From: RHKX01 sp963784885
GTDB lineage: Bacteria; Actinomycetota; Thermoleophilia; Solirubrobacterales; 70-9
Assembly: GCA_963784885.1 (NCBI GenBank)
Contig: CAWATA010000007.1
Span: forward strand, 151,741 to 215,740
Reading direction: 5' to 3'
Length of the DNA stretch: 64,000 bases
In this document: piece by piece, positions 45,651 through 52,887 of the stretch
Layout: each line of letters starts with the position of its first letter
Numbering within the stretch: position 1 is the first letter of the stretch
Notes under the pieces: model-generated
Database searches by the model: none
Told to the model about the DNA's origin: nothing
The model's input: only the letters and a program-made list of their open reading frames with translations
Translations under genes and position numbers: made by a program

Positions 45651-46430
45651 TCAGGCGACGGGCTCAACGAGACCGGCTCGCCGGGCAACGCACATCCGCG
45701 CCAGCGCACACTCGCCGCATCGCGGACGCGGCCGGCAGATCCGGCGTCCGTGGGAGATCAGGTTCATGTGAAGCTCGTAGGCGTCGCCGCGATCGGTGAT
45801 AGCCAGCATCTCGTCGTGGGCGCCCTCGAGTGAGATCCCCGGCGGGAAGAGGCCGAGCCTGCCACCGACCCGATGGACGTGGGTGTCGACCGGGATCTCG
45901 GGCCGATCGAGGGCGAAGATCATCACGCAGGCGGCCGTCTTGCGCCCGACGCCCGGCAGCGACGTCAGGTAGTCGACGGCCTCCTGCCGCGGCGCGTCGC
46001 GGAGCCAGTCGAGGTCGGCCTCGGGGCCGAGCTCGCCGAGCACCTGCTGGATGCGAGGCCCCTTGATGTTCGCCAGCCCACCGGGGCGGATCGCCTCGAC
46101 CACTTCCGCGGGCGGTGCGTCGCGGATCGAGTCCCAGTCGCCGAAGCGGTCCCGCAGCCGCCGGTAGGCGACGTCGCGGTTGTTGTCGTTCGTGTTCTGG
46201 GAGAGGATCGTCAGCACCAGCTCGTGAACCGGATCGCCGTGCGGGTCGTTGCGACGGGACCCGTAGAGCTCGCGAAGCCGGTCGCCGATCGCCCGGACCC
46301 GCTTCCGCGAAGGACGCTTCCAGCCCCTCGGCACCGGGAAGCGCGGACGGCGGTCGAGATCGACTCCCGCGGCGCTCGCCCCGTCGCGGCCGGCGCCCCT
46401 CGCATACCCGCGCTCGCCGCCTCCGCTCAC
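45651..46430 (-). CDS. nth: Endonuclease III-like DNA glycosylase/AP lyase
   Basis: 259 residues from GTG 46430, which overlaps the kinase stop (GTGA). The HhH-GPD core has LTILSQNTNDNNRD, SLPGVGRKTAACVM (catalytic Lys) and PVDTHVHRVGGRLGL (catalytic Asp). It removes oxidised pyrimidines. The C-terminal cluster reads C-x5-C-x2-C-x5-C (ICRPRPRCGECALARMC), one residue shorter in the first gap than the usual C-x6-C. Upstream of ERGYARG the open frame continues but belongs to other genes. Confidence 0.88.
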   Translation of the reverse strand: MSGGGERGYARGAGRDGASAAGVDLDRRPRFPVPRGWKRPSRKRVRAIGDRLRELYGSRRNDPHGDPVHELVLTILSQNTNDNNRDVAYRRLRDRFGDWDSIRDAPPAEVVEAIRPGGLANIKGPRIQQVLGELGPEADLDWLRDAPRQEAVDYLTSLPGVGRKTAACVMIFALDRPEIPVDTHVHRVGGRLGLFPPGISLEGAHDEMLAITDRGDAYELHMNLISHGRRICRPRPRCGECALARMCVARRAGLVEPVA

Positions 46431-47353
46431 GCCGGAAAGGCCTCGAGGCGGGTGCAGGCGAGGGCGCCCTGCTCGGCGGCGGCCGCGAGAGCGTCCCCTC
46501 CCCGCGTGAAGTCGAAACCGCCGGCGTGCAGTCCGGCGGCCAGCGTCCCCATGAAGGCGTCGCCCGCCCCGAGCGGGCTGACGAGCTCGACCTCCGGCGG
46601 AGCGACCTCCGCCGTGCAGGCCCCGCGAGCCGCCGCCCGCTCGGTGCCGGCGGTGACGACGGCGAGCTCCGGGCCGAGCTCGGAGAGCGCATCGGCCGCG
46701 GCGGCGGGGGATGCGACGTCGTCGTCGAGTAGCCAGCGGGCTTCGCCGATGTTGCACTTGAGGACATCGGCCGCGGCCACGTAGGGAAGGCAGCGCTCCC
46801 GCGCGGCGACCGTGCTCGTCCAGCGCCCGGGCCTGAGGTTCGGGTCGAAGAGCACCGGGACGCCGGACGCCCCGGCGCGCTCGCAAACGGTCGCGGTCAC
46901 GGTGCGGCTGCGCTCGTCGACGAGCGTGTTCGAGCCGAAGACGATCGCCGCGGCCGCCGTGACGATCTCCTCCTCGCGACCGGCGAGCGAGGCGATCGCC
47001 GCATCGATCCCGATCCCGTGGATCTCGAACGCCGGCTCGAGAGCCGGGTCGAGGTAGGCGAAGGCGAACGGAGTCGGCGCCCCGGGGACGACGCCGTAGA
47101 ACGTCAGGTCGACGCCGCTCGCGGCGAGGCGGGTGCGGAGGAAGCGGCCACGGTCGTCGTCCCCGCAGGCGCTGGCGAGCGCGGCCGGGGCGCCGGCGCG
47201 CGCGGCGGCGACCGCGACGTTGGCGAGCGCGCCGCCGCAGTGGACCTCGAAGCGCGACGCCTCGGAGCGGTCGGCGACCGGATCCGGGCAGATCAGGTCG
47301 ACGAGCGCCTCGCCGAGGCAGATCAGCGGCTTCTCGGCGGTGCCAGGGGCCAT
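46427..47353 (-). CDS. PfkB-family sugar kinase (fructokinase-like)
   Basis: 308 residues. ICLGEALVDLICPD at the N-terminus, the first signature GGALANVAVAAARAG near residue 40, and the second signature VSPLGAGDAFMGTLAAGL near 255 with the catalytic Asp in GAGD. It phosphorylates a sugar, most likely fructose or another ketose by overall layout; the substrate is not proven. TATTCT ends eight bases before the ATG, suggesting a leaderless start shared with a divergent promoter. Confidence 0.88.
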   Translation of the reverse strand: MAPGTAEKPLICLGEALVDLICPDPVADRSEASRFEVHCGGALANVAVAAARAGAPAALASACGDDDRGRFLRTRLAASGVDLTFYGVVPGAPTPFAFAYLDPALEPAFEIHGIGIDAAIASLAGREEEIVTAAAAIVFGSNTLVDERSRTVTATVCERAGASGVPVLFDPNLRPGRWTSTVAARERCLPYVAAADVLKCNIGEARWLLDDDVASPAAAADALSELGPELAVVTAGTERAAARGACTAEVAPPEVELVSPLGAGDAFMGTLAAGLHAGGFDFTRGGDALAAAAEQGALACTRLEAFPA

Positions 47354-47361
47354 CTACGGCG

Positions 47362-47371
47362 AGAATAGGTT
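47362..47371. promoter_or_regulatory. Overlapping divergent -10 elements of the kinase and hydrolase genes
   Basis: Only 25 bases separate the two ATGs. The minus-strand TATTCT (47367-47362) and the plus-strand TAGGTT (47366-47371) share two base pairs. Each ends seven or eight bases before its start codon, so both mRNAs would be leaderless and the two promoters would compete for polymerase. -35 elements must lie inside the opposite genes. Confidence 0.35.
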
Positions 47372-47378
47372 CTGAGCG

Positions 47379-48251
47379 ATGACGGCGCCGATCGAAGAAC
47401 GATTCATCGAGGTCGACGGGATCCGGACGTTCGTACGCGAGCGCCGCGGCGATGGCATCCCGACGATCTGGATCCACGGCAACCCGACGAACTCGCGCGA
47501 CTGGCTCCCGTTCCTCGCTGCCACGGAGGGGCCGGCGATCGCGCTCGACCTGCCTGGGTTCGGACGCTCGGCCCGGCCCCGACCGGGCGAGTTCGACTGT
47601 TCGGTCGGCGCCTACGGCCGGTTTCTCGCCGAGGCCTTCGCCGAGCTCGCCCCCGGCGGGTACCGACTCGTCGTCCACGACTGGGGCTCGGTCGGCCTTC
47701 TCGCGGCGCAGTGCCGTCCCGAGGCCGTTCACCGCCTGGTCGTGATCGACGCCGTGCCGCTCACCGCGGCATATCGCTGGCACTGGGTCGCGCGGCTCTG
47801 GCGGCGCCCCGTGCTCGGCGAGGCGTTCTCCCGCTCGCGATCGCGGTTCCTCGCCGGGCTGCTCCTCCGCCTCGCCCGCGCCGGCCGCAGGCCGATGCCA
47901 CCGGAGTTCCTCGACATGGTCCTCGCACACTGGGACCGCGGGATGAGCCACGCGATCCTCGCCCTCTACCGCTCGGCCGACCCCGACGTCCTCGAAACGG
48001 CCGGCGAGCACGTCGGCGAGCTCCGCTGCCCGGCGCTCGTCCTCTGGGGTGACAGCGATCCCTACATCGCAGCCGACGACGGACGGTTCTTCGAACGCGC
48101 CCTTCCGGACGCGCGGTTCGTGCTCGTCGAGCGGGCCGGCCACTGGCCCTGGATCGACCGTCCCGACGTCGTCGGCCGAGTGGCCGACTTCCTCGCCGCC
48201 GACGGCCGGGGCGGGCTGCCGGAGCCCGGAGTCGGCTCTACAATCGAATGA
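47379..48251 (+). CDS. Alpha/beta-hydrolase, haloalkane dehalogenase/epoxide hydrolase-like
   Basis: 290 residues. Oxyanion block IWIHGNPTNSRDW near residue 30; the nucleophile elbow VVHDWGSVGLLAAQ near 100 carries Asp, not Ser, the mark of dehalogenases and epoxide hydrolases; an acid in LWGDSDPYIAADD and His in ERAGHWPWIDRP complete the triad. It has an Arg-rich cap. The substrate is unknown. It overlaps nothing but ends four bases before the next GTG. Confidence 0.84.
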   Translation: MTAPIEERFIEVDGIRTFVRERRGDGIPTIWIHGNPTNSRDWLPFLAATEGPAIALDLPGFGRSARPRPGEFDCSVGAYGRFLAEAFAELAPGGYRLVVHDWGSVGLLAAQCRPEAVHRLVVIDAVPLTAAYRWHWVARLWRRPVLGEAFSRSRSRFLAGLLLRLARAGRRPMPPEFLDMVLAHWDRGMSHAILALYRSADPDVLETAGEHVGELRCPALVLWGDSDPYIAADDGRFFERALPDARFVLVERAGHWPWIDRPDVVGRVADFLAADGRGGLPEPGVGSTIE

Positions 48252-48254
48252 CTC

Positions 48255-49043
48255 GTGCCCGGACCGCTAGCCGCCATCGGACGTCGGCTGCCGCGGGGAT
48301 GGTCCGACCTCCTGCTGCAGTTCGCCCTCTTCTTCATCGCCTACCAGGGGTACCAATTGGTGCGCGGCTTCATCGGCGGTCGCAGCGATCTCGCCTTCGC
48401 GAACGCCGAGCGGATCGTCGACCTCGAGAAGTCGCTCGGGACGTTCTTCGAGCCCGGCTTTCAGCAGGCGCTCGTCGGCCATGAGTGGCTGATCAACTTC
48501 GCCAACTGGATGTACGTGAACTCCCACTTCACGATCAGCGTCGTCTTCCTCGCCTGGCTGTACCTGTTCCGCAACGACAACTTCTACTTCGTGCGCAACA
48601 TGTTCATGGTCGCGATGGGCATCGCCTTGGTCGGCTACGCACTGTTCCCGACGGCTCCCCCGAGGATGCTCACCGGAGAGGGCTTCACCGACACGATCGC
48701 GACGTTCACCTCGGTCGATCAGGACAGCAACGCGGTCAGCCTGCTCGTCAACAAGTACGCGGCGGTGCCGAGCATGCACATCGGCTTCTCCTCGATGATC
48801 GCGGGGACCGCGGTGATGCTCGTCCGCAACCCGCTCGCGAGGGCGCTCTGGGCCCTCTACCCGCTGCTCGTCTTCTGGGTGATCGTCGTCACCGCGAACC
48901 ACTACTGGCTCGACGCCGCGGCCGGGCTGCTGGTCGCGGTCAGCTCGGCGCTGATCGCCAGCCGTGTCCTCGCACCCGTCCGCCCGACCCAGTGGTCGTT
49001 CCGACCGGTCTCCGAGGAGGCCGCTGCCGAAGCCACGGCATAG
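48255..49043 (+). CDS. PAP2-superfamily membrane protein, AUR1/inositol-phosphotransferase-like
   Basis: 262 residues with about six membrane segments. The PAP2 catalytic parts are PSMHIGFSSMIAG and TANHYWLDAAAGLLVA, the spacing seen in inositol phosphorylceramide synthase-like proteins. It probably moves a phospho-head-group (inositol phosphate is suggested by the two genes that follow). GTG at 48255 has TACAAT ten bases before it, inside the previous gene's end, so it may have its own leaderless transcript. Confidence 0.8.
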   Translation: MPGPLAAIGRRLPRGWSDLLLQFALFFIAYQGYQLVRGFIGGRSDLAFANAERIVDLEKSLGTFFEPGFQQALVGHEWLINFANWMYVNSHFTISVVFLAWLYLFRNDNFYFVRNMFMVAMGIALVGYALFPTAPPRMLTGEGFTDTIATFTSVDQDSNAVSLLVNKYAAVPSMHIGFSSMIAGTAVMLVRNPLARALWALYPLLVFWVIVVTANHYWLDAAAGLLVAVSSALIASRVLAPVRPTQWSFRPVSEEAAAEATA

Positions 49044-49058
49044 GTAGGTTGGGCTTCG

Positions 49059-49712
49059 ATGGCCGAGCCGCAGAAGCGCGGAGGTGAATCCGGGCGCCCT
49101 GAACGTGCCGACCGCCCGCTGGGCGAGTTCCGCGACATCGCCCGCGACCGCCTGATCGAGTCGCGGCTGACGCCGAACGCGATCTCGATGACCGGACTGG
49201 TGCTCAACCTCGCCGCAGCCGTGCTGATCCTCGAGGACATGTTCGTGCTCGGGGCCTTCGCGTTCATCATCGGGTCGGTCATGGACACCCTCGACGGGCG
49301 GTACTCGCGGATGTCAGGGAAGGGCACCCAGTTCGGAGCCTTCCTCGACTCGACGCTCGACCGGATCGAGGAGGGAATCGTCCTCGCGGCGGTCTGCTGG
49401 CAGTTCGCCGCCGCCGGCGATGAGGCGCTCGCAGCAGCCTGCCTGCTCGTGGTGCTCGGATCGCTGATGGTCTCCTACACGCGGGCTCGTGCAGAGGCGC
49501 TCGGCGTCGAGTGCAAGGTCGGGATCGCCACCCGACCGGTTCGCGTCGTGATCCTCTCGGCCGGCCTGATGTTCGCCTCCGGCGAGCTGATCGACGGCGT
49601 CGATCTGCTGCCGGCAGCGATCTGGGTGATGGTTGCGCTGACCGCGTTCACCGTCCTCCAGCGCGTCTGGCACGTCCGCAGCCAGCTCAACGCGCTCGAC
49701 GCTGGCGGCTGA
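49059..49712 (+). CDS. CDP-alcohol phosphatidyltransferase (phosphatidylinositol-phosphate synthase-like)
   Basis: 217 residues, several membrane helices. The motif reads DTLDGRYSR, eight residues, GAFLDSTLD, so all four metal-binding Asp positions are kept; the usual Ala before Arg is Ser here. It joins CDP-diacylglycerol with an alcohol phosphate. The adjacent inositol-3-phosphate synthase makes inositol phosphate the likely acceptor, as in other actinobacteria. It is 15 bases after the PAP2 gene. Confidence 0.85.
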   Translation: MAEPQKRGGESGRPERADRPLGEFRDIARDRLIESRLTPNAISMTGLVLNLAAAVLILEDMFVLGAFAFIIGSVMDTLDGRYSRMSGKGTQFGAFLDSTLDRIEEGIVLAAVCWQFAAAGDEALAAACLLVVLGSLMVSYTRARAEALGVECKVGIATRPVRVVILSAGLMFASGELIDGVDLLPAAIWVMVALTAFTVLQRVWHVRSQLNALDAGG

Positions 49713-49740
49713 GGGCCACCCCGGCGGGGCCGGGAAACGT

Positions 49741-49770
49741 TTGGTCGTGTAACCGAACCCCGGGTATGGT
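49741..49770 (+). promoter_or_regulatory. Possible promoter of the inositol-3-phosphate synthase gene
   Basis: TTGGTC (49741-49746), 18 bases, TATGGT (49765-49770). The leader would be about 120 bases and includes AGGAGG, 13 bases before the ATG, longer than ideal spacing. The rest of the gap shows GC-rich pairing but no known riboswitch pattern. Confidence 0.42.
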
Positions 49771-49895
49771 GTTTCACAGACCCCCGGAGCCGCGTACGTC
49801 CGCTCCCCGGCTGCCAGGACGATTCGGGGCCGGAGCGGTGCTGATCTCGACGAGATCCGGCCAGTTACCAAGACCCAGGAGGCTTTCGCTTACCC

Positions 49896-51086
49896 ATGAG
49901 CACCACCAACGGAGCGCACACCGGCAACGGACGCAGCGACGACGGCAAGGTCCGCGTCGCGATCGTCGGAGTCGGCAACTGCGCCAACTCATTCATCCAG
50001 GGCGTCCAGTACTACAAGGACGCTGATTCCTCGGAGCAGGTCCCGGGCCTGATGCACGTCGATCTCGGCGGCTACCACGTCCGCGACATCGAGTTCACGG
50101 CCGCGTTCGACATCGACATCGAGAAGGTCGGCAAGGACCTCGGCGAGGCGATCTGGTCGGGCCAGAACGACACGATCAAGTTCGCCGAGGTGCCGAAGCT
50201 CGGCGTCACCGTCCAGCGGGGCATGACCCACGACGGCCTCGGCAAGTACCTGAAGCAGAAGATCACGAAGGCGCCCGGCGAGACCGCCGACATCGTCAAG
50301 ATCCTCAAGGAGACGAAGACCGATGTGCTCGTCTGCTATCTGCCGGTCGGCTCCGAGCAGGCCACCAAGTGGTACGTCGAGCAGGCGCTCAAGGCCGGCG
50401 TCGGCTTCGTCAACTGCCTGCCCGTGTTCATCGCCCGCGAGGAGTACTGGGGCAAGCGGTTCGAGGACGCGGGCCTGCCGATCATCGGCGACGACATCAA
50501 GTCGCAGGTCGGCGCCACGATCGTGCACCGTCAGCTCGCCCGTCTCTTCCACGAGCGCGGCGTCGAGATGCAGCACACCAGCCAGCTCAACGTCGGCGGC
50601 AACATGGACTTCTTCAACATGCTCGAGCGCGAGCGCCTCGACTCGAAGAAGATCTCGAAGACGAACGCCGTCACCTCGATCATGGGTACGGAGCTCGAGG
50701 ACAGGGACGTCCACGTCGGTCCTTCGGACTACGTGCCGTGGCTGACCGACCGCAAGTGGGCCCACATCCGGCTCGAGGGCAAGAGCTTCGGCGACGTTCC
50801 GCTGAACATCGAGCTCAAGCTCGAGGTCTGGGATTCGCCGAACTCGGCCGGCGTCGTCATCGACGCGGTTCGGCTGATCAAGCTGGCGCTCAACAACGGC
50901 GTCTCCGGCCAGCTCGACGGCCCGTCGAGCTACCTGATGAAGTCCCCGCACTCGCAGCGCCCCGACGACGAGGCCCGTGAGCAGACCGAGGAGTTCATCG
51001 CCGCCAACGCCCGCACCGCCGCCGCGACCCGGGCCAAGGACGAGGTCGACTCCGGGGCGCCGGCAGGCGCTCCCACCCAGAGCTAG
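49896..51086 (+). CDS. Inositol-3-phosphate synthase
   Basis: 396 residues. The NAD-binding start VRVAIVGVGNCANSFIQGVQYY and later blocks GDDIKSQVGATIVHR, TSQLNVGGNMDFFNM and SKTNAVTS(I) are those of the actinobacterial/archaeal enzyme. It converts glucose 6-phosphate to myo-inositol 3-phosphate. It follows a CDP-alcohol phosphatidyltransferase and an AUR1-like protein, so the product probably feeds phosphatidylinositol-type lipids. The C-terminal 25 residues are Ala/Thr-rich and poorly conserved. Confidence 0.93.
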   Translation: MSTTNGAHTGNGRSDDGKVRVAIVGVGNCANSFIQGVQYYKDADSSEQVPGLMHVDLGGYHVRDIEFTAAFDIDIEKVGKDLGEAIWSGQNDTIKFAEVPKLGVTVQRGMTHDGLGKYLKQKITKAPGETADIVKILKETKTDVLVCYLPVGSEQATKWYVEQALKAGVGFVNCLPVFIAREEYWGKRFEDAGLPIIGDDIKSQVGATIVHRQLARLFHERGVEMQHTSQLNVGGNMDFFNMLERERLDSKKISKTNAVTSIMGTELEDRDVHVGPSDYVPWLTDRKWAHIRLEGKSFGDVPLNIELKLEVWDSPNSAGVVIDAVRLIKLALNNGVSGQLDGPSSYLMKSPHSQRPDDEAREQTEEFIAANARTAAATRAKDEVDSGAPAGAPTQS

Positions 51087-51169
51087 CGCTCCCGCACCTC
51101 CAGCGAGGTGTGCGAGAGGCCCGGCGCCGCGATCAGCGGCGGCGGGCCTCGCTCGTTGCGGGCACCGCC

Positions 51170-52789
51170 CTAGGCGCCCGCCGTCGCCGCCGGTGCGGCC
51201 GCCGCCCGCAGCGGCTCCCGGCCGAGGATCATGTCGGCGGCCTTCTCGGCGATCATGATCGTCGGCGCGTTCGTGTTGCCGCGGGTGATCGTCGGCATCA
51301 CCGAGGCGTCGACGACGCGCAGGCCGTCGAGGCCGCGGACGCGGAGCTCCGGATCGACGACGGCGTCCTCGCCGGCGCCCATCCGGCACGTGCCGACGGG
51401 GTGGTAGAGGAGCTCGACCCGGCGCCGGGCGTCGGCCGCGATCTCCTCGTCGTCATCGCTGACGTTCGGTCCCGGGTAGATCTCGCGGCCGACCGCGGCC
51501 TTCAACGGCGCGGTCGCGGCGAGCTCGCGAGCCGTCCTGATGCCCCAGACGAGCGCCTCGACGTCCGCCGGGTCGGTGAGGTGGTTGCCGACGATGGCCG
51601 GCTTCGCCGCCGGGTCGGGGGAGGTGATCGTCACCTCGCCGCGGGCTCGCGGAGCGACGAGCACCGGCCCCATCGTCAGCGCGTGGCCGTCGTACTCCTC
51701 GAAGCCGTTGTCGGCGAAGTAGGCGGGGGCGAGGTGGAACTGGATGTCGGGCGGGCCGTCGCCCCCCCCTGAGCGCGCGAACAGGAACGCCTCGGCAACC
51801 GTGGACGTGAGCGGGCCGCGCCGGCGGAGGAGGAAGTCGAGCAGCGCCGCCGGCTTCTCCGCGTCGGCGAGCGAGCCGCCGATCGCCGAGTCCCAGATCC
51901 CGACTACGTAGGGATGGTCCTGCAGGTTCGTGCCGACCGCGGGCAGCGCAACGCGGGTCTCGACGCCGGCCGCAGCGAGCTTCGCCGGGTCGCCGATGCC
52001 GGACAGCATCAGCAGCTGCGGCGAGCCGATCGACCCCGCGGCGAGGATGACCTCCCGTCGCGCCCGGGCGACTGCCATCGGCGCCTTGCCGCTGAGCCTG
52101 ACCCCGCGGACCCGCCCGCCCTCGATTTCGAGCCCGAGCGCCGTCGCCTTCGTAAGGATGGTCAGGTTGGGCCGCCGGGCCGCCGGGCGCAGGAAGGCAT
52201 CCGCGGTGCTCCAGCGGCGACCGTGCTTCTGGGTGACCTCGACCGGCGTGACGCCGTGCGGATCGCCGTCGTTGTAATCGGGATCGTCCTCGTAGCCGCG
52301 GTTTCGCGCCGCGCCGATCATCAGCTCGGTGAGGGAGCGCGGGCTGCGCGGCGGCGCAACGTTCAGCGGCCCGCCCCAGCCGTGGGTCGGGCTCGCTCCC
52401 GCCTCGTGGTTCTCGGAGCGGACGAAGTAGGGGAGGACGTCGTCCCAGCCCCAGCCCTCGCAGCCGGCCTCGTCGCGCCAGCCGTCGTAGTCGGCGCGGT
52501 GGCCACGGACGTAGAGCATCGCGTTCATCGAGCTCGAACCGCCGAGCGAGCGGCCGCGAGGGACGTAGATCTCGCGCCCCTCACAGCCCGGCTCGGGGCC
52601 GGTGGAGAGGTCCCAGTCGAGCTTCGTGCGGAACTGCTGGGCGAACGCAGCCGGGATCTTGATCTTCGGCGAGCGGTCGCGCCCGCCCGCCTCGACCAGC
52701 AGCACCTCGGCGCCGGAGTCGCTGAGCCGGTTGGCCAGCACGCACCCTGATGAACCCGCACCGACGATCACATAGTCAAAGTCGCTCAC
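51170..52789 (-). CDS. GMC-family FAD oxidoreductase, choline dehydrogenase-like
   Basis: 539 residues. FAD motif YVIVGAGSSGCVLANRLS, GMC signature PRGRSLGGSSSMNAML near residue 80, signature 2 AGSIGSPQLLMLSGIG near 250, and catalytic His in LYHPVGTCRMG near 460, then the C-terminal NTNAPTIMIAEKAADMI. It oxidises an alcohol; choline is a common but unproven substrate. GTG start with AGGAG seven bases upstream. It converges with the inositol synthase, 83 bases between. Confidence 0.9.
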   Translation of the reverse strand: MSDFDYVIVGAGSSGCVLANRLSDSGAEVLLVEAGGRDRSPKIKIPAAFAQQFRTKLDWDLSTGPEPGCEGREIYVPRGRSLGGSSSMNAMLYVRGHRADYDGWRDEAGCEGWGWDDVLPYFVRSENHEAGASPTHGWGGPLNVAPPRSPRSLTELMIGAARNRGYEDDPDYNDGDPHGVTPVEVTQKHGRRWSTADAFLRPAARRPNLTILTKATALGLEIEGGRVRGVRLSGKAPMAVARARREVILAAGSIGSPQLLMLSGIGDPAKLAAAGVETRVALPAVGTNLQDHPYVVGIWDSAIGGSLADAEKPAALLDFLLRRRGPLTSTVAEAFLFARSGGGDGPPDIQFHLAPAYFADNGFEEYDGHALTMGPVLVAPRARGEVTITSPDPAAKPAIVGNHLTDPADVEALVWGIRTARELAATAPLKAAVGREIYPGPNVSDDDEEIAADARRRVELLYHPVGTCRMGAGEDAVVDPELRVRGLDGLRVVDASVMPTITRGNTNAPTIMIAEKAADMILGREPLRAAAAPAATAGA

Positions 52790-52887
52790 GCTTGCTCCTC
52801 TCGAATTCGGCCCTGCCGGCGATCCTAGCGCCGGGGCTGCGCCGCGGGCGCGGGCCCTGCGGGCCCGCCCGCATCTATCCTCCAGCG

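Noticed and set aside
46431..48143. Extension of the nth frame over the kinase and hydrolase genes
   Set aside because: It overlaps two recognised genes. GTG 46430 in a GTGA overlap fits the usual length of endonuclease III.
49771..49895. Riboswitch in the leader of inositol-3-phosphate synthase
   Set aside because: Some GC pairing exists, but no conserved riboswitch core is recognisable.
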